Part shown: piece after piece, positions 52,651 to 61,037 of the stretch | How positions within the stretch are numbered: the stretch's first letter is position 1 | How the letters are laid out: every line of letters begins with the position of its first letter | Assembly (NCBI GenBank): GCA_965222505.1 | Contig: OZ244956.1 | Span: 1,922,001-1,986,000, forward strand | DNA length: 64,000 nucleotides | Source of the DNA: G965222505 sp965222505 | Lineage (GTDB): Bacteria; Bacteroidota; Rhodothermia; Rhodothermales; DATKEJ01 | Direction: 5' to 3' | Program-made: the position numbers and the translations under genes | Notes under the pieces: generated by a model | Database searches by the model: none | What the model was told of the DNA's origin: nothing | Seen by the model: the letters and a program-made list of their open reading frames with translations, nothing else

Positions 52651-53185
52651 GCACCGAATTTTGCCGCACCGGTTACCAACCCCTATGGCCTTGCCGATGT
52701 GGACTATTATAGCTCGGCCCGACGGCGATCAAGTCATCCTCTCTTGGCAAACCCGGAGTGAGACCAAAAAAGGCTATGATGTACACGACAATGTAGCGGG
52801 TACGCTCGCTTGCATTTTTGCCGTAGGAACCGCCCTGTTTCCAACACACCGGACGGCAACCGATACCGACCTCTCCGGTACGCTGCACTTCGTTTTTGCC
52901 GCCCTGTTTTTCCTGACCCTCATTTACTTTGCTCTTTTCCTGTTCACCAAAACCAACCCGAACATCCCGCCAACCCCAAGAAAGCGTCTGCGGAATATCG
53001 TCTACCGGATCTGTGGCTACACGATGGTGGTATGCATCCTGCTCATCGTCGTCGTCTTCCAACTGCCGGAAGCCCATCCCCTCAACGTCTACCATCCGGT
53101 CTTTTGGTTGGAAGCCCGCGCCGTGGTTGCGTTTGGTTTCTCCTGGATCACCAAAGGCGAAGCCCTTCTCAAAGACGATGTCTGA
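52651..53185 (+). pseudogene. Mosaic of gene fragments ending in a 5'-truncated membrane protein
   Basis: Three pieces are readable. 52651-52701 (one frame): APNFAAPVTNPYGLADV, the beginning of an FG-GAP-type secreted protein after a signal-like stretch. 52715-52768 (another frame): RPDGDQVILSWQTRSET, the fibronectin-like segment usually found near the C-terminus of type IX cargo. 52772-53185: an integral membrane protein of at least four helices (DNVAGTLACIFAVGTALFP, LHFVFAALFFLTLIYFALFLF, CGYTMVVCILLIVVVF, ARAVVAFGFSWITKGEALLKD) that lacks its N-terminus. It looks like deletion debris joined to a beheaded gene. Confidence 0.65.
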
Positions 53186-53210
53186 CCTTGCGCGCTGCGA
53201 TCAGGTTGTG

Positions 53211-53645
53211 CTATGCATTGAAGCGTTCACCGTTGATGGAAAACGAGGCCGTGATGGTAGCGGTATGTTCGAGCAATTTTGAGACCGAGCAATACTTGTC
53301 GATGCTCAGCCGAATGGCCCGACGGACCCGCGAGGCGTCCAGATCACCCGTGAACATGTAATGGGCATGCAGGGCCGTGTATTCGGAGTAGGTCCCCTTC
53401 TTTTCGCGCACGCCTTCCAGATCCATCGAGAACGATTCGACGGGTTGACGGCTCTTGTTGAGGATGTCTATAATGTCGATCCCGCTGCACCCGCCCATTG
53501 CGATGGCGAGGAGTTGCATGGGGCTCATGGCCTGGGCGGGCGCATCTCCCATCCCGCCATCCATATCGACGGTGTGACCGGCCTCATTAGAAGCCCGAAA
53601 GTGAAAACCCTTGATGTGTTCAACGTGATATGTTGATGTAGCCAT
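53211..53645 (-). CDS. OsmC-family peroxiredoxin-like protein
   Basis: 144 residues from ATG 53645 (MATSTYHVEHIKGFHF). Both family cysteines are present: Cys53 (AMGGCSGIDIID) and Cys119 (IDKYCSVSKLLEHT). OsmC-type proteins reduce organic hydroperoxides in the cytoplasm. Length is typical. It is a single gene with a TATCTTG promoter word 42 bases upstream. Confidence 0.92.
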   Translation of the reverse strand: MATSTYHVEHIKGFHFRASNEAGHTVDMDGGMGDAPAQAMSPMQLLAIAMGGCSGIDIIDILNKSRQPVESFSMDLEGVREKKGTYSEYTALHAHYMFTGDLDASRVRRAIRLSIDKYCSVSKLLEHTATITASFSINGERFNA

Positions 53646-53686
53646 GAGATAGAAAAATCTGAAGTTGAGGTTCAAAATAGAGCTCC

Positions 53687-53695
53687 CAAGATACG
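53687..53695 (-). promoter_or_regulatory. Promoter -7-like word CGTATCTTG for osmC
   Basis: The minus strand reads CGTATCTTG, 41 bases before the osmC start. It is identical in nine bases to the word before ldcA. Confidence 0.5.
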
Positions 53696-53836
53696 CATTC
53701 TTCCCCACCCAACCGGGCTTTGCCAACCGCAGCGGCGCGGTCTGTACAGCTTTTACGCGTTTCTTTATGAATCATCTTCGCGTTCATCGTTACACTCCTT
53801 TAGGAACTGCGTCTATACATGCAATGAGGTTTAGCT

Positions 53837-56152
53837 ATGGGACGCTACTTGAACACATCGCTTGGGTTCGGCATGTTACTTCTGCTTTGCGGGATCCACA
53901 CCGCCTCTGGCCAGACGGCCAACGTGCAATTCATCCACAACGCGCCGGATCCTGCCCTGTGGACCATGGACCTGTATGTTGACGGGGCCCTGCTGCTGAA
54001 CAACATCTTCTTTCGACATGCAACCGCCTATACGGAATATACCGCCGGTGTTACCTATACCATCGCGATTGCCCCCGCCATCAGCTCCGGCCCCGATGAT
54101 GCCTATGCTACGTTTGACGTCACCCTGGAAGAGAACAAGAGCTATCAACTGGTCGTCTCCGGGGTGGTAGACCCCAACCAGTTTGCCCCCAACCCGGACG
54201 GCCTGGACACCAGCCTCCAATTGCTCATCCATGACCAAGCCCGTACCACGACCGGCGCAGGCACCACCCATGTCAGCTTCATACAGGGCGTGACGGATGC
54301 CCCTGAAATCGACATTCTGGTCCCCGACCTCGGCGGGGCCTCTCTCCTAGGCATCCTGGGTCACCCCCCGCAGACCTACGGTGGTGTGGCCCCTATGACA
54401 ATCCCTGTAGCGTTACAAACCGGCGAAAGCACAGCATTGGATTTCGTACCTTTTGCAACCCCAGAGGTCGTCCTAACTGCCCGCCAGATCGACTTATACG
54501 CCGTGGAAACCATCGGCATCGGGATGCTCATGTCCGGCTTTGTCGATCCCGCCGCCAATCAGAACGGCCCAATCTTGAATGTCCTGGCTGTATACCCGGA
54601 CGGAACCGTTGAACCCCTCTCGCCGGCGTTCCCCATCACCATCCGTGAGATCAACGCCATCCCCCAGGAAAACATTGACCAACTCATCGCCGCCGGCCCC
54701 ACCCTGACCCCTTCCGAAATTCAAACCCTCACCCGATCCCCGTTCGCCGAACAGGATGTACGTGTGACGGCCATTGTGCTGTCCAGCCCGCTGTCTTCCG
54801 GCTTATCACGTTGGTACGATGAACGTGGTGGACCTGGTTTGATTTATTATTTCGTGCGCGATACCACGGCCCATGCGATGGGCGTCGAAGGCATGGGGAT
54901 ACAGATTGTAGATGGTGACTATGAGTCTACAGGAAGTCTGGCCCTGGAAATTGGAGACGTTGTCTCGATCCAGGCCAGGGTGATTCACTTTGCGAATGCG
55001 CTTCAGTTGATTCCATACCGTATTTTCCCGGAAGGTACCATTGTCGATTTTGGATTTGATGCATCCATCCTTGATCCGGTGGATGCAACCGTAAGCGACC
55101 TCAACGTATCCTTCGGCGGCGGCACCTACCAGGCCAACTGGGCCAACTTTAGCAACCTGAACGGCCAGTATGTCCGCCTGTCCAACACACACATTTCCAA
55201 CCGCACCCCTGGCCCCCGCCCAGATTGGACCCTGACCGACGGCACGGCCCAGGTGTACACCTACGATACGTCGTTACGCTACCGCAACGACCGGGGAGAT
55301 TACATGCCGCCGTTTAACGTGCGCACCCCCGAGGACGGCGACTTTATTCCCCCTCCGGTGGGCACTGCCGTAGACCTTGTCGGCTTTCTCCATTTTAGAG
55401 ACTTTAACGATCCATATAACATCGGCAGACCTGCAAATGCCCTGTTGAGCATTAGCCCCATGGAAGATGAAGACCTGACGGTTCACGCCACCGGCCACCT
55501 GAACACCCTGTTGGCCGGCCCCTACACCGAGAACGGACAGATGAACACGGACCTCCTTGATGCCGGCATCTTACCTCTTCATCAGCCTTACAACACGGCC
55601 CCTTGGGGCTACACCGGCACCGAACAGGTTCCAGCCCCACCGCCCGGTATGGTCGATTGGGTGCTGGTGCACCTGCGCACCGGCGACCCCGCAGCTCCGC
55701 CCATGGCAACGGCTGCCACCCGTGCGGCACTTCTCATGGCCGATGGCAGCATCCGCGATCTGGACGGCGAAAGCCCGGTGGCGTTTAAAGGCGTTCCTCC
55801 GGGGATGTATTATGTAGTAATCGAACACCGCAACCATCTCAAGGTGATGTCGACGACGGCACTCGATTTCACGGAAGGGCTGGGCACGTTCGATTTTTCA
55901 ACCGATGCCGGGCAAGCCTACGGCACCAACGCCCAACGCAACCTCGGCGACGGTGCCTTTGGCCTCTGGAGTGGCGATGCCAATGCCAACGGTATGGTCT
56001 CGGCCTTCGACTTCCTCACCGCATGGCTCCCGCAAAACGGTACCGCTGGCTATCGTTCGGCAGACTTCAACCTGGACGCTTCGGTAACGGCCTTTGATTT
56101 TCTTCAAGAGTGGTTCGTTGCGAACGGACAGGCCAGTCAGGTACCGGACTAG
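53837..56152 (+). CDS. Secreted DUF4397 protein with dockerin-like C-terminus
   Basis: 771 residues from ATG 53837, with GAGG seven bases upstream. Signal peptide (ending TASGQ), two DUF4397 beta domains (about 25-250: VQFIHNAPDPALWTMDLYVDG, VSFIQGVTDAPEIDILV), then OB-fold-like and beta domains of unknown role. The C-terminus (about 715-771) has two calcium-loop repeats, GDANANGMVSAFDFLTAW and DFNLDASVTAFDFLQEW, like a type I dockerin. No cohesin is seen nearby. No type IX sorting signature was recognised, so the export route is unclear. Confidence 0.82.
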   Translation: MGRYLNTSLGFGMLLLLCGIHTASGQTANVQFIHNAPDPALWTMDLYVDGALLLNNIFFRHATAYTEYTAGVTYTIAIAPAISSGPDDAYATFDVTLEENKSYQLVVSGVVDPNQFAPNPDGLDTSLQLLIHDQARTTTGAGTTHVSFIQGVTDAPEIDILVPDLGGASLLGILGHPPQTYGGVAPMTIPVALQTGESTALDFVPFATPEVVLTARQIDLYAVETIGIGMLMSGFVDPAANQNGPILNVLAVYPDGTVEPLSPAFPITIREINAIPQENIDQLIAAGPTLTPSEIQTLTRSPFAEQDVRVTAIVLSSPLSSGLSRWYDERGGPGLIYYFVRDTTAHAMGVEGMGIQIVDGDYESTGSLALEIGDVVSIQARVIHFANALQLIPYRIFPEGTIVDFGFDASILDPVDATVSDLNVSFGGGTYQANWANFSNLNGQYVRLSNTHISNRTPGPRPDWTLTDGTAQVYTYDTSLRYRNDRGDYMPPFNVRTPEDGDFIPPPVGTAVDLVGFLHFRDFNDPYNIGRPANALLSISPMEDEDLTVHATGHLNTLLAGPYTENGQMNTDLLDAGILPLHQPYNTAPWGYTGTEQVPAPPPGMVDWVLVHLRTGDPAAPPMATAATRAALLMADGSIRDLDGESPVAFKGVPPGMYYVVIEHRNHLKVMSTTALDFTEGLGTFDFSTDAGQAYGTNAQRNLGDGAFGLWSGDANANGMVSAFDFLTAWLPQNGTAGYRSADFNLDASVTAFDFLQEWFVANGQASQVPD

Positions 56153-56179
56153 GGGGTACCCACTCAGGTGATTTGCCGG

Positions 56180-57295
56180 TCAGGCTCGGAGAAATTGTTT
56201 ACCAGCCAACTGACGTACGAGGCCCTTAAACTCCAGGCTCAATAAATAGACCAGTGCGGTAGAAACATCGAGACCGGTTTCGAGGCAGAGGGTGTCGATG
56301 GGGATGGGCGATGGCCCCAGCGCCATCCAGAGTTGTGCTTCAACCGGATTGAGGTCCAGCGGCAATGTGAGCGGATTCGGCTGCGCAACATCATCGGGTT
56401 CAATTTGAAGTTCTTCGAGGATCTGTTCGGCCGAGGTGACCAACCGGGCATGTCCATCTCGAATGAGCAGGTTGCCCCCCTCACCGGAAGGCTGGCCCAA
56501 TGCGTGAGGAACGGCAAACACCTCGCGGTTTTGCTCCAGGGCCAACCGGGCTGTGATGAGGGCACCGCCTTCCGGGAAGGCCTCGGCCACCAACGTCCCC
56601 AGCGTCATCCCGCTGATGATGCGGTTGCGGCGCGGGAAATTAGGCGCATCCGGTGCGGCCCCCAGGGCATACTCGGAGACCAGTGCGCCTTGTTGCATGA
56701 TGCGCCGGGCCAACCGAAGGTGTGTGGCAGGATAGATTCGATCCACCCCTGAACCCAGTACAGCCAGGGTACGGCCCCCGCCATCCAGCGCCCCTTCATG
56801 GGATGCGGCATCAATCCCATAAGCCAATCCACTAACGACCGTAATGCCCTGCTCGGCAAGGCTCCGGGCAAACGTGTAGGCCATTTGTTTGCCGTACGGC
56901 GTCGCCCGGCGCGTCCCGACGATCGCCACGGCCTGCCGGTCTTCGGCCTGCAACCGGCCACGCACCCACAACATGGCCGGTGGATCATAGAGGTGGCGTA
57001 ACAACGCCGGAAAATCCTCGGCCCAGGCGGGGACCAACACCGCCTCGGCCTGCACGGCCCGGCGCATCTGCCGGTCTACCGCGTCAAACCCCTCAAACCG
57101 GGCAATCGCTTCTGCCGTCTGCCGACCAATCCCCGGCACCCTCGCCAGGACATACCCTGATGCTTCCAACACCGCCCCCGCCGAGCCAAAGTGTGCCACC
57201 AGCGCCCGAATCCGGGTGGGGCCGATGTGGGGAATGAAAGAAAGGGCAATGAGGGCGCGTTGCTCGCGGGCGAGATCCGCAGGAGGCATAGGCAA
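56180..57295 (-). CDS. dprA: DNA-processing protein DprA
   Basis: 371 residues. An N-terminal helix-hairpin-helix region (IPHIGPTRIRALVAHFG) is followed by the Rossmann-like core with VGTRRATPYGKQMAYTFARSL near 125, VVSGLAYGIDAASHEGAL, LGSGVDRIYPATH, FPRRNRIISGM and GALITARLALEQ. The C-terminal winged helix (about 305-371) is present. DprA loads RecA on incoming single strands during natural transformation. It lies 75 bases downstream of obg on the same strand. Confidence 0.95.
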   Translation of the reverse strand: MPMPPADLAREQRALIALSFIPHIGPTRIRALVAHFGSAGAVLEASGYVLARVPGIGRQTAEAIARFEGFDAVDRQMRRAVQAEAVLVPAWAEDFPALLRHLYDPPAMLWVRGRLQAEDRQAVAIVGTRRATPYGKQMAYTFARSLAEQGITVVSGLAYGIDAASHEGALDGGGRTLAVLGSGVDRIYPATHLRLARRIMQQGALVSEYALGAAPDAPNFPRRNRIISGMTLGTLVAEAFPEGGALITARLALEQNREVFAVPHALGQPSGEGGNLLIRDGHARLVTSAEQILEELQIEPDDVAQPNPLTLPLDLNPVEAQLWMALGPSPIPIDTLCLETGLDVSTALVYLLSLEFKGLVRQLAGKQFLRA

Positions 57296-57370
57296 GACAG
57301 GAGAAAACGACGACGAAGGCCAACAATCTCTATTCCTTGCGTAAAAAGGCGGCCTTGTGCGCCACGTGCA

Positions 57371-58378
57371 TCAGGATGGGGTTTTTTCGGCCTGAATGGC
57401 AGCCCACAGGGTTTCCTTGAGTTCTTCCAGCCCGATCCGTGCTACCGCGCTGATTGGGAAGACCTGAAGCGTGGGTGGGAACCCCATGTTGGAAGGATTG
57501 AGGGCTTTACGTTCTTCGGGCGGAAGCAGGTCTGTCTTGGACAGCACCACCAGCCGGGGCTTGTCCAACAGGTCGGCGTTATACGCCTCCAGTTCGTTTA
57601 ACAGGGTATCGAACTCCGCTTTCGGATCTTCCGAGGTCATGGGTATCACAAACAGCAGAATGGCGTTGCGTTCGATGTGTTTCAGGAAACGAATGCCCAA
57701 TCCTTTCCCTTCGTGTGCCCCCTCAATGATCCCCGGAATATCTGCCATCACAAAGGAGCGATAATCGGTACACGCTACCACACCCAGATTGGGGGTAAGT
57801 GTAGTGAAGGGATAGTCCGCCACTTTAGGCCGTGCGGCAGACAACGCCGTGATGAGGGTACTCTTGCCTGCATTCGGAAAACCGACCAACCCCACATCGG
57901 CGAGGAGTTTGAGTTCGAGGGTAACATTATACTCTTCTCCCGGCAACCCCGGTTGGGCATAGCGTGGGGCCTGATGGGTGGGGGATTTGAAATGGACATT
58001 GCCGCGCCCTCCCTTGCCGCCTTCGGCCAACACGAACCGGTCACCATCGGCCAGAACCTCGCCCAGGATGGCTTCGGTATCGGTGTCCCGTGCAACGGTA
58101 CCGGGGGGCACCCGGATGATGATATCCAGTCCGTCTTTGCCCGACTTTTGTGCCCCCTGCCCTGCCGCGCCGTTTTTGGCGATGTGGTGCCGCCGATACC
58201 GCAGGTCCAGCAGGGTATACAGGTTACCATCGGCCTCCAGCATGACCGAGCCGCCCCGGCCCCCATCTCCGCCGTCCGGCCCCCCTCGGGGTTTGTATTT
58301 TTCCCGGCGGAAGGACACCGCGCCCGGCCCGCCGGAACCGCTGCGCACGGTGATGGTGACGTAGTCTACAAATTTCAT
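57371..58378 (-). CDS. obg: Obg GTPase
   Basis: 335 residues from ATG 58378 (MKFVDYVTITVRSGSGGPG). The glycine-rich Obg fold (1-160) includes RGGPDGGDGGRGG and GAAGQGAQKSGKDG. The G domain carries P-loop GFPNAGKSTLI near 167, DIPGIIEGAHEGKGLG near 212 and the SKTD specificity motif near 285. It acts in ribosome assembly and stress control. The optional C-terminal Obg domain is absent, as in many bacteria. Confidence 0.96.
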   Translation of the reverse strand: MKFVDYVTITVRSGSGGPGAVSFRREKYKPRGGPDGGDGGRGGSVMLEADGNLYTLLDLRYRRHHIAKNGAAGQGAQKSGKDGLDIIIRVPPGTVARDTDTEAILGEVLADGDRFVLAEGGKGGRGNVHFKSPTHQAPRYAQPGLPGEEYNVTLELKLLADVGLVGFPNAGKSTLITALSAARPKVADYPFTTLTPNLGVVACTDYRSFVMADIPGIIEGAHEGKGLGIRFLKHIERNAILLFVIPMTSEDPKAEFDTLLNELEAYNADLLDKPRLVVLSKTDLLPPEERKALNPSNMGFPPTLQVFPISAVARIGLEELKETLWAAIQAEKTPS

Positions 58379-58427
58379 ATTTTGCCGATTGGGATCAGAT
58401 GCCTTTACCCACGCATCGTATCCACCT

Positions 58428-58456
58428 GTAGGGACATGGCGTGCCATGTCCTGTAC
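58428..58456. repeat. REP-like GTAG palindrome
   Basis: GTAGGGACATGGCG runs into TGCCATGTCC and then TGTAC: the 2455-2482 palindrome with two changes. It lies in the 127-base gap between the divergent obg and rnhA genes, where it may overlap their promoters. Confidence 0.75.
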
Positions 58457-58505
58457 AATAACCAGGCACAACCTACAACCTACCGACGAAATCCCCAACC
58501 TATTG

Positions 58506-58955
58506 ATGAAAGAAGTAATCGTGTACACCGATGGCGCGTGTAGCGGTAACCCCGGCCCCGGCGGCTGGGCGGCTGTGCTGCAATACGGGCTGGTGGAACG
58601 CGTGGTAAGTGGCGCAGCACCAGAAACCACCAACAACCGCATGGAACTGCAGGCCGCCATCGAAGCACTCCGTGCCCTGAAGGAACCGTGCCGCGTACGC
58701 CTCCACACGGATAGTGCCTATCTGGAACGAGCCTTCAACGATGGGTGGCTCAAGAACTGGGTACGCCGGGGATGGAAAAATGCGAAGAAGAAGCCGGTGG
58801 AAAACCGGGACCTGTGGGAAGAATTGCTCACATTAAGCCAGAAACACAAGATCCAATGGATCAAGGTTAAGGGGCATGCGGATGACGCGCTGAACAACCG
58901 GGTAGACGGCCTCGCCGTGGAAGCCATGAACGTAGGTAGGGGTTCTACGTTCTAG
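58506..58955 (+). CDS. rnhA: Ribonuclease HI
   Basis: 149 residues from ATG 58506. Removes RNA from RNA:DNA hybrids. The four catalytic acids are Asp9 (VYTDGACSGNPG), Glu47 (NNRMELQAAIEAL), Asp69 (LHTDSAYL) and Asp134 (NNRVDGLA), with His124 in KGHADD. The family core ends near residue 142. The last residues, GSTF, and the TAG stop are encoded by the left arm of a heptamer array. It is divergent from obg. Confidence 0.96.
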   Translation: MKEVIVYTDGACSGNPGPGGWAAVLQYGLVERVVSGAAPETTNNRMELQAAIEALRALKEPCRVRLHTDSAYLERAFNDGWLKNWVRRGWKNAKKKPVENRDLWEELLTLSQKHKIQWIKVKGHADDALNNRVDGLAVEAMNVGRGSTF

Positions 58956-59007
58956 GTTCTACGTTTCTTGGTCCCATGGGGTCTGCCGAACGTAGAACGT
59001 AGAACGA
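58942..59007. repeat. Heptamer-period inverted array (GTTCTAC word)
   Basis: Left arm 58943-58968: GTTCTAC, GTTCTAG, GTTCTAC, GTTTC. Right arm 58989-59007: GAACGTAGAACGTAGAACG, its complement. The left arm contains the rnhA stop codon. The whole lies between rnhA and a convergent gene, a typical place for a two-way terminator. Confidence 0.85.
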
Positions 59008-59013
59008 TCTTAC

Positions 59014-60702
59014 TCAAAACGTGGGATTCAAGCGAAAGAGTAAGGTCGGGGTTTTGCTGTCGTAGGGGCCGTGGACGGGCCAGGCGAGTTCGAAGCGCAT
59101 CCGGCGCTGGTCCAGCCCGATACCGAAGCCAGCGGCGGCCATAATGTCACCCGAGGCGATGGTTTGATCGGTATCGCCCACCCAACCGGCATCGGCAAAG
59201 ACGAACAGTTGCAGGTCGGAGAACAGCAGGTCTACGTCGTCAAAGGCCAGTTCGGCATTGCCGAGGAACATCTTGTGGCCCCGGAATGCATTCTGCGGCA
59301 AAGCCCGGACCGAGCCGATCCCGCCCAGCGCAAAGGTTTTCTGAAACGGGGCCGTGGAGGTGGCATACCCCGCCCGACCCCGCAGGCTGAGGCCGGTATA
59401 GTGGCTGTTGCGCAGGTAGATACGCCCATCGGCGATGTAGCGGTTGAAATCGAAGTCACCCCCCAGGTCTTTGCCGCCCAGTTCGGCTTCGAGCTGCAGT
59501 GCAGCCCCATAGGGCATGCCATAGAGGTCACGTACATGTCCACTGCGCATCCGGAAGACTACCGATTGCATCCGGCCCTCGTCAATGGCTGGGTTTTCGC
59601 GGAAGCCATTGCCATCGAACAAGGACCAACTGGTGTTGCGCATCAGGCTTTCATAGTCGTCCACGCGGTAAGCCACGCCGAACACATTGTCGCGGCCCAA
59701 TTGCTGTTTGGCATAGACCGTCCACCCTTCAATCTGGTAGTAATCCTGGTAATCTTCTTCTACAAAAAATGCAGCCAGGGCATTGCTCAGCGGGTCGATT
59801 TTCCAGAGGTCATTGGTGGCCGTATTGCGGTAATAGGCCCCACCGAGTTTAACCCCAAAATTATTGTAGTGGCCCCGATAGCCGGGTTGTACCTCGGCCC
59901 CGATCCGGTAGCGCCAGTCTTCAAGAGCAAAGGCATATCCGACCTGGCCATAGATGTGGCCCCGGTCCCAGTCGCCAATTTCAAGTGGAGGCACCCCAAA
60001 GCCCAAGACCAACCCTTCAACCCGGTTGTAGCGCACAGCGGGAAGAGCACGATACAGCGATTCAGCATAGAGGGGTGAATCTCCCAGGACCATTGCACCT
60101 TCCCAGGTGTGCCAGTCCCGGTCGTAGTCATGGTCGTGACGGCGAATCCGGCGTTGCACATCATCATGAATGGCTTCGGCGATATCCCGCTCGATGTATT
60201 CATCCATGCGGTCATCCTCCTCATCATCGTACCGATCCGCATCGCTGTGCCGACGGGAGGCTCCGTCAAAATCACCGGGCAGCAGGTAGCCGTCTTTGCT
60301 GCGGCGGGCAGAGTGGTCATAGGCCGTTGCGTTGCTACCGAGAGCATCGACGGCATCGGTGAGGCCGTCGAGTTGGTCGAGAATGTCGGCCAGTTGGGCG
60401 GCTTCAACATCGTCCTCGGCGGCGCGGGCTTTGCGCATCATGCGGCGGACGTGCCGTTTGAGTTTGCCGATGGCCGTGCGGAGGTGTTCGGCATCGTCCT
60501 GGTCCTGCTCCCATTCAATTTCCGCTGCCCCGAGCCCAACACGGCCCAGGGTTTCCTGGAGGACACCGCGCACGGTTTCCAGGGTGGATTGGACGATGGT
60601 CAGGTCAGACTCGGCACGGTCGCTCAACCGAAATTCTTGCGCAGAAACGGGGGCAACCAGAACACCAAGGAGCAGAAGAAAACAGGGCACAAAACGAGAC
60701 AT
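59014..60702 (-). CDS. Omp85-like surface protein with N-terminal helical domain
   Basis: 562 residues from ATG 60702 (MSRFVPCFLLLLGVLVAPVSAQ). After the signal peptide comes a charged helical, coiled-coil-like stretch (about 20-125: SDLTIVQSTLETVRGVL, LRTAIGKLKRHVRRMMRKARAAEDD). A linker rich in Asp, Arg and His (about 130-190) follows, then a beta-barrel with FALGGIGSVRALPQNAFRGHKMFLGNAEL, the Omp85 surface-antigen signature, and FGIGLDQRRMRFELAWPVHG near the end. There is no POTRA domain, so it is not BamA. Similar proteins are unassigned; the function is unknown. Confidence 0.75.
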   Translation of the reverse strand: MSRFVPCFLLLLGVLVAPVSAQEFRLSDRAESDLTIVQSTLETVRGVLQETLGRVGLGAAEIEWEQDQDDAEHLRTAIGKLKRHVRRMMRKARAAEDDVEAAQLADILDQLDGLTDAVDALGSNATAYDHSARRSKDGYLLPGDFDGASRRHSDADRYDDEEDDRMDEYIERDIAEAIHDDVQRRIRRHDHDYDRDWHTWEGAMVLGDSPLYAESLYRALPAVRYNRVEGLVLGFGVPPLEIGDWDRGHIYGQVGYAFALEDWRYRIGAEVQPGYRGHYNNFGVKLGGAYYRNTATNDLWKIDPLSNALAAFFVEEDYQDYYQIEGWTVYAKQQLGRDNVFGVAYRVDDYESLMRNTSWSLFDGNGFRENPAIDEGRMQSVVFRMRSGHVRDLYGMPYGAALQLEAELGGKDLGGDFDFNRYIADGRIYLRNSHYTGLSLRGRAGYATSTAPFQKTFALGGIGSVRALPQNAFRGHKMFLGNAELAFDDVDLLFSDLQLFVFADAGWVGDTDQTIASGDIMAAAGFGIGLDQRRMRFELAWPVHGPYDSKTPTLLFRLNPTF

Positions 60703-60813
60703 GAAACCCAGGGTTTGATCAGTGGAGGCGACCGTCGAATCCGTGGCGGCCGGCATTCGTTTGTCAGAATACGGATGCCTCCCTGGAAAGGTTACACCCA
60801 TTTAGTGTTTACA

Positions 60814-60930
60814 CTACCGCATCGCCCGTTCGATTTCTTCAGCAGTGTACGGCAAGCCGGCACTCATAACTTCATAGCCGGTTTCGGTTACCACGATCAT
60901 GTCTTCCAGGTAATACGCGTCTGCACGGCC
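60814..60930 (-). pseudogene. C-terminal remnant of an M24 (Xaa-Pro) peptidase
   Basis: The minus strand reads YYLEDMIVVTETGYEVMS followed by AGLPYTAEEIERAMR and a TAG stop (60814-60816), the typical end of an M24 aminopeptidase. Going upstream, the frame meets an in-frame TGA near 60931 and similarity stops. Nothing else of the gene is visible in the 428-base gap to lacI. Confidence 0.6.
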
Positions 60931-61037
60931 TCACGCTGCCAAATCCCTGGCCGGATCGTCCGAATCCCTTGAAGCAGCGCTGAAGCGGTTGCGGACAACG
61001 GTAACAGGACTTATCAACATTTTTATACAACTACGGG

